From positions 2,232,001 to 2,296,000 of the forward strand of contig NZ_JBFRBH010000001.1 in assembly GCF_040932485.1 (NCBI RefSeq): a stretch of DNA of 64,000 nucleotides, written 5' to 3'. This stretch comes from Gymnodinialimonas sp. 202GB13-11. GTDB taxonomy: Bacteria; Pseudomonadota; Alphaproteobacteria; Rhodobacterales; Rhodobacteraceae. The notes under the pieces were generated by a model, which saw nothing but the letters and a program-made list of their open reading frames with translations, was not told the origin of the DNA and did no database searches. Shown in pieces: positions 62,455 to 64,000 of this stretch (the stretch's first letter is position 1; every line of letters begins with the position of its first letter). The position numbers were made by a program, and so were the translations under genes.

Positions 62455-62762
62455 AATCGTCCTCCCATTGCAGTGTGGTGCAGTCCTCTTGGGCGGGACC
62501 TTTGCGTCATCAGGCACAGCGCCTCCAGTGCAGTCCCGGAGGCAATCCGGGCCGCTCGCCATGCGTTTCGTCAAATGTCTGACAATTGACACGCTGCCTC
62601 AGAATCACTGTTCCGCAAAGCGTTTTTTACAACCGGCAGTGGAATGCCGTCTGCACAATTCCTGCACGTAATGCCACCGCCCCCTGCACGGACCCCACGC
62701 ACCCTGCGCAATCCGTTCCGGCAAAATCGCTGCATTGAGACGCAAGATAGCGGAGAAAACAA
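62455..62762. other. 308-bp divergent intergenic region
   Basis: This gap between mtoX and the DUF4153-type gene should contain both promoters. I see no inverted repeat of note, no RNA gene and no EcfG-type element. Confidence 0.5.
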
Positions 62763-64000
62763 ATGAGCGGACAGTTCACAATCCGGGGCCTTCCCGATCG
62801 CCTGAAACACGATGCTTGGTGGATGATTGATGCGCCCGCCAACGCCAACGCGCGCCCCGAACCCGGCCTCGGCGCGCGCATTTCAGATGGCAAGGCCGCC
62901 CTGCTGGCGCTTCTGATTTTGATCGTGCTGGCCGATATCAGTTTCTGGGATCAGACGCCGGGCCTCTCCATGGCTTTGTTCTGCATGGGCCTGTCCGCGG
63001 CTATGATCGCCTTCAAACCGGTCAAGGCCACGCGCCGCGAATGGGCCATCGCCATGGGCTTCGCGTTGGTTTGCAACCTGCCGGTGATCGAGCACGCGCA
63101 ACCGCTCTCCTACGCGTTCAGCGTCGGCGGCATCGCATCCCTTCTTGCGTGGGTAGCCCAAGGCACCCTGATCCGTTGGTCCGAGGCGCTGACCCCTTTC
63201 ATCCGCGCCTCCTCCGACGGCTTGATCCTGCTGCCGACCCGCGTGATCGGCGCCGCGCGCAGCCGCAAATTCGGAACCGACTGGAAAGCGCTGGCCCGCG
63301 CGTACCTGCTGCCCATATCCGTCGCCCAGATCTTCGTCGCCCTCTTCGCCGTCGCCAACCCGCTGTTCGAACGCACATTGGCCAGTGCGACCGACATCGG
63401 CCCCCTGCGCGGTGAAACGCTTCTGCGCATCCTTTTCTGGGGTGCCGCCGCCTGCATCCTCTGGCCCTACCTGAACACGCGCGCCCTGCGGCAGGACGCG
63501 GCCTTCGACATAGCACTGCCGAATGGCGATCTCTCCGCTGGCTTCCTCAACGCAGGCTCCGTCCGCCTGTCGCTGATCCTGTTCAACGCCATCTTCGCTG
63601 TGCAAACCCTGTCGGACCTGACCATCCTGACCGGCGGCGTCGCCTTGCCCGAAGGCATGACCTACGCCGAATACGCCCATCGCGGCGCCTATCCCTTGCT
63701 GGTTACAGCGCTCCTCGCAGGCCTCTTCGCCGCGCTGACCCACAAGATGGTGGCAGAGGACAAGCGGATGCGCTGGCTCGTCTATGCCTGGCTCGGCCAG
63801 ACCCTGCTGCTGGTCTGCACCGCCGCCTTCCGCCTGTCACTTTACGTGCAGGCCTATGCGCTCACCCACCTGCGCATCGCGGCGTTCATCTGGATGGGGC
63901 TGATTGCCTTGGGCCTGATCCTCGTCGTCATCCAGATCGTGCAGGCCCGCTCCCTCGGCTGGCTGATCCGCTGGAACGCGGCCACGGCTCTGGCCACGCT
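62763..64000 (+). CDS. DUF4153/DUF4173-type polytopic membrane protein (partial, runs off window)
   Basis: The first 412 codons of a large membrane protein with a hydrophilic N-terminus of about 40 residues and at least eight spans visible. LNTRALRQDAAF, FNAIFAVQTLSDLTIL, YAEYAHRGAYPLLVTALLAG and LTHLRIAAFIWMGLIALGLI match the DUF4153/DUF4173 family, which is of unknown function. The start at 62763 follows GCGGAG. The C-terminus is beyond the window. Confidence 0.85.
   Translation, partial: MSGQFTIRGLPDRLKHDAWWMIDAPANANARPEPGLGARISDGKAALLALLILIVLADISFWDQTPGLSMALFCMGLSAAMIAFKPVKATRREWAIAMGFALVCNLPVIEHAQPLSYAFSVGGIASLLAWVAQGTLIRWSEALTPFIRASSDGLILLPTRVIGAARSRKFGTDWKALARAYLLPISVAQIFVALFAVANPLFERTLASATDIGPLRGETLLRILFWGAAACILWPYLNTRALRQDAAFDIALPNGDLSAGFLNAGSVRLSLILFNAIFAVQTLSDLTILTGGVALPEGMTYAEYAHRGAYPLLVTALLAGLFAALTHKMVAEDKRMRWLVYAWLGQTLLLVCTAAFRLSLYVQAYALTHLRIAAFIWMGLIALGLILVVIQIVQARSLGWLIRWNAATALAT

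Noticed and set aside
60991-62589. Plus-strand open frame (532 codons) opposite mtoX
   Set aside because: The minus strand encodes a full SBP56 protein with all conserved blocks; the opposite frame has no recognisable features.
1-64000. CRISPR array, insertion sequences, rRNA genes or toxin-antitoxin pairs
   Set aside because: No regularly spaced repeats, transposase motifs, rRNA core sequences or small toxin-like pairs were seen on reading both strands.

Overview
This window is a stretch of chromosome from an alphaproteobacterium, most likely a Roseobacter-type member of the Rhodobacterales. The evidence is high GC content, dense operons with ATGA/TGATG overlaps, a complete PhyR-NepR-EcfG general stress response (restricted to Alphaproteobacteria), and an unusually large number of ABC uptake systems. 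No phage, insertion sequence, CRISPR array or rRNA operon is visible. One tRNA gene, tRNA-Ser(TGA), is present.

Layout. (1) 1-5217, minus: a homogentisate catabolic operon in transcript order hmgA, a 45-residue membrane peptide, maiA, fahA, a metallo-beta-lactamase-fold protein that has lost half its metal ligands, and an FAD aromatic hydroxylase running off the edge. Divergent from it are an oxalate-CoA-ligase-like acyl-CoA synthetase and a ketopantoate-reductase-like enzyme (5531-8042). (2) 8073-13130, minus: a three-gene ABC importer of the Fbp/Afu type plus an inositol-monophosphatase-family enzyme. The binding protein has the His-Asp...Glu spacing I recall for the hexose-phosphate binder AfuA, so sugar-phosphate uptake is at least as likely as iron uptake. 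(3) 13304-20198: a LysR regulator divergent from a complete urtABCDE urea importer. (4) 20260-31376: a split carbohydrate regulon around a GntR regulator. The leftward arm has a CUT1 ABC importer, a Tm-1-like/UPF0261 protein and a class II aldolase. The rightward arm has a lactonase-like MBL enzyme, a HAD phosphatase, a second class II aldolase and an FGGY kinase. Both arms start at a shared TGTATACAAAC element, and the sugar is not identifiable from sequence.

(5) 32400-43150: a general-stress island. It contains phyR, nepR-ecfG-histidine kinase-phospholipase D, dps, an FNT channel, CsbD, DUF1328, several tiny membrane proteins, a pseudo-receiver, a Crp/Fnr regulator and a three-gene envelope module. 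Eight promoters fitting the EcfG consensus (GGAAC, 17-18 bases, GTT) were found by eye. Those of phyR and nepR are the two strands of one near-palindromic element.

(6) 43362-51825: an AI-2E transporter, tRNA-Ser, then housekeeping genes (SPOR lipoprotein, D,D-carboxypeptidase, tmk, holB, tatD, a PhnP-like MBL hydrolase, an AEC transporter). (7) 51822-58327, minus: a Hint-domain protein and a polyamine-type ABC operon with a large periplasmic insertion in one permease and a DUF1330 gene inside; a perfect 36-bp palindrome overlaps the last stop codon. (8) 58592-64000: an MsbA-like ABC exporter, a membrane protein downstream of an SBP56/methanethiol oxidase gene, and a partial DUF4153-type membrane protein.

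Names rest on family motifs read by eye; no database search was possible.
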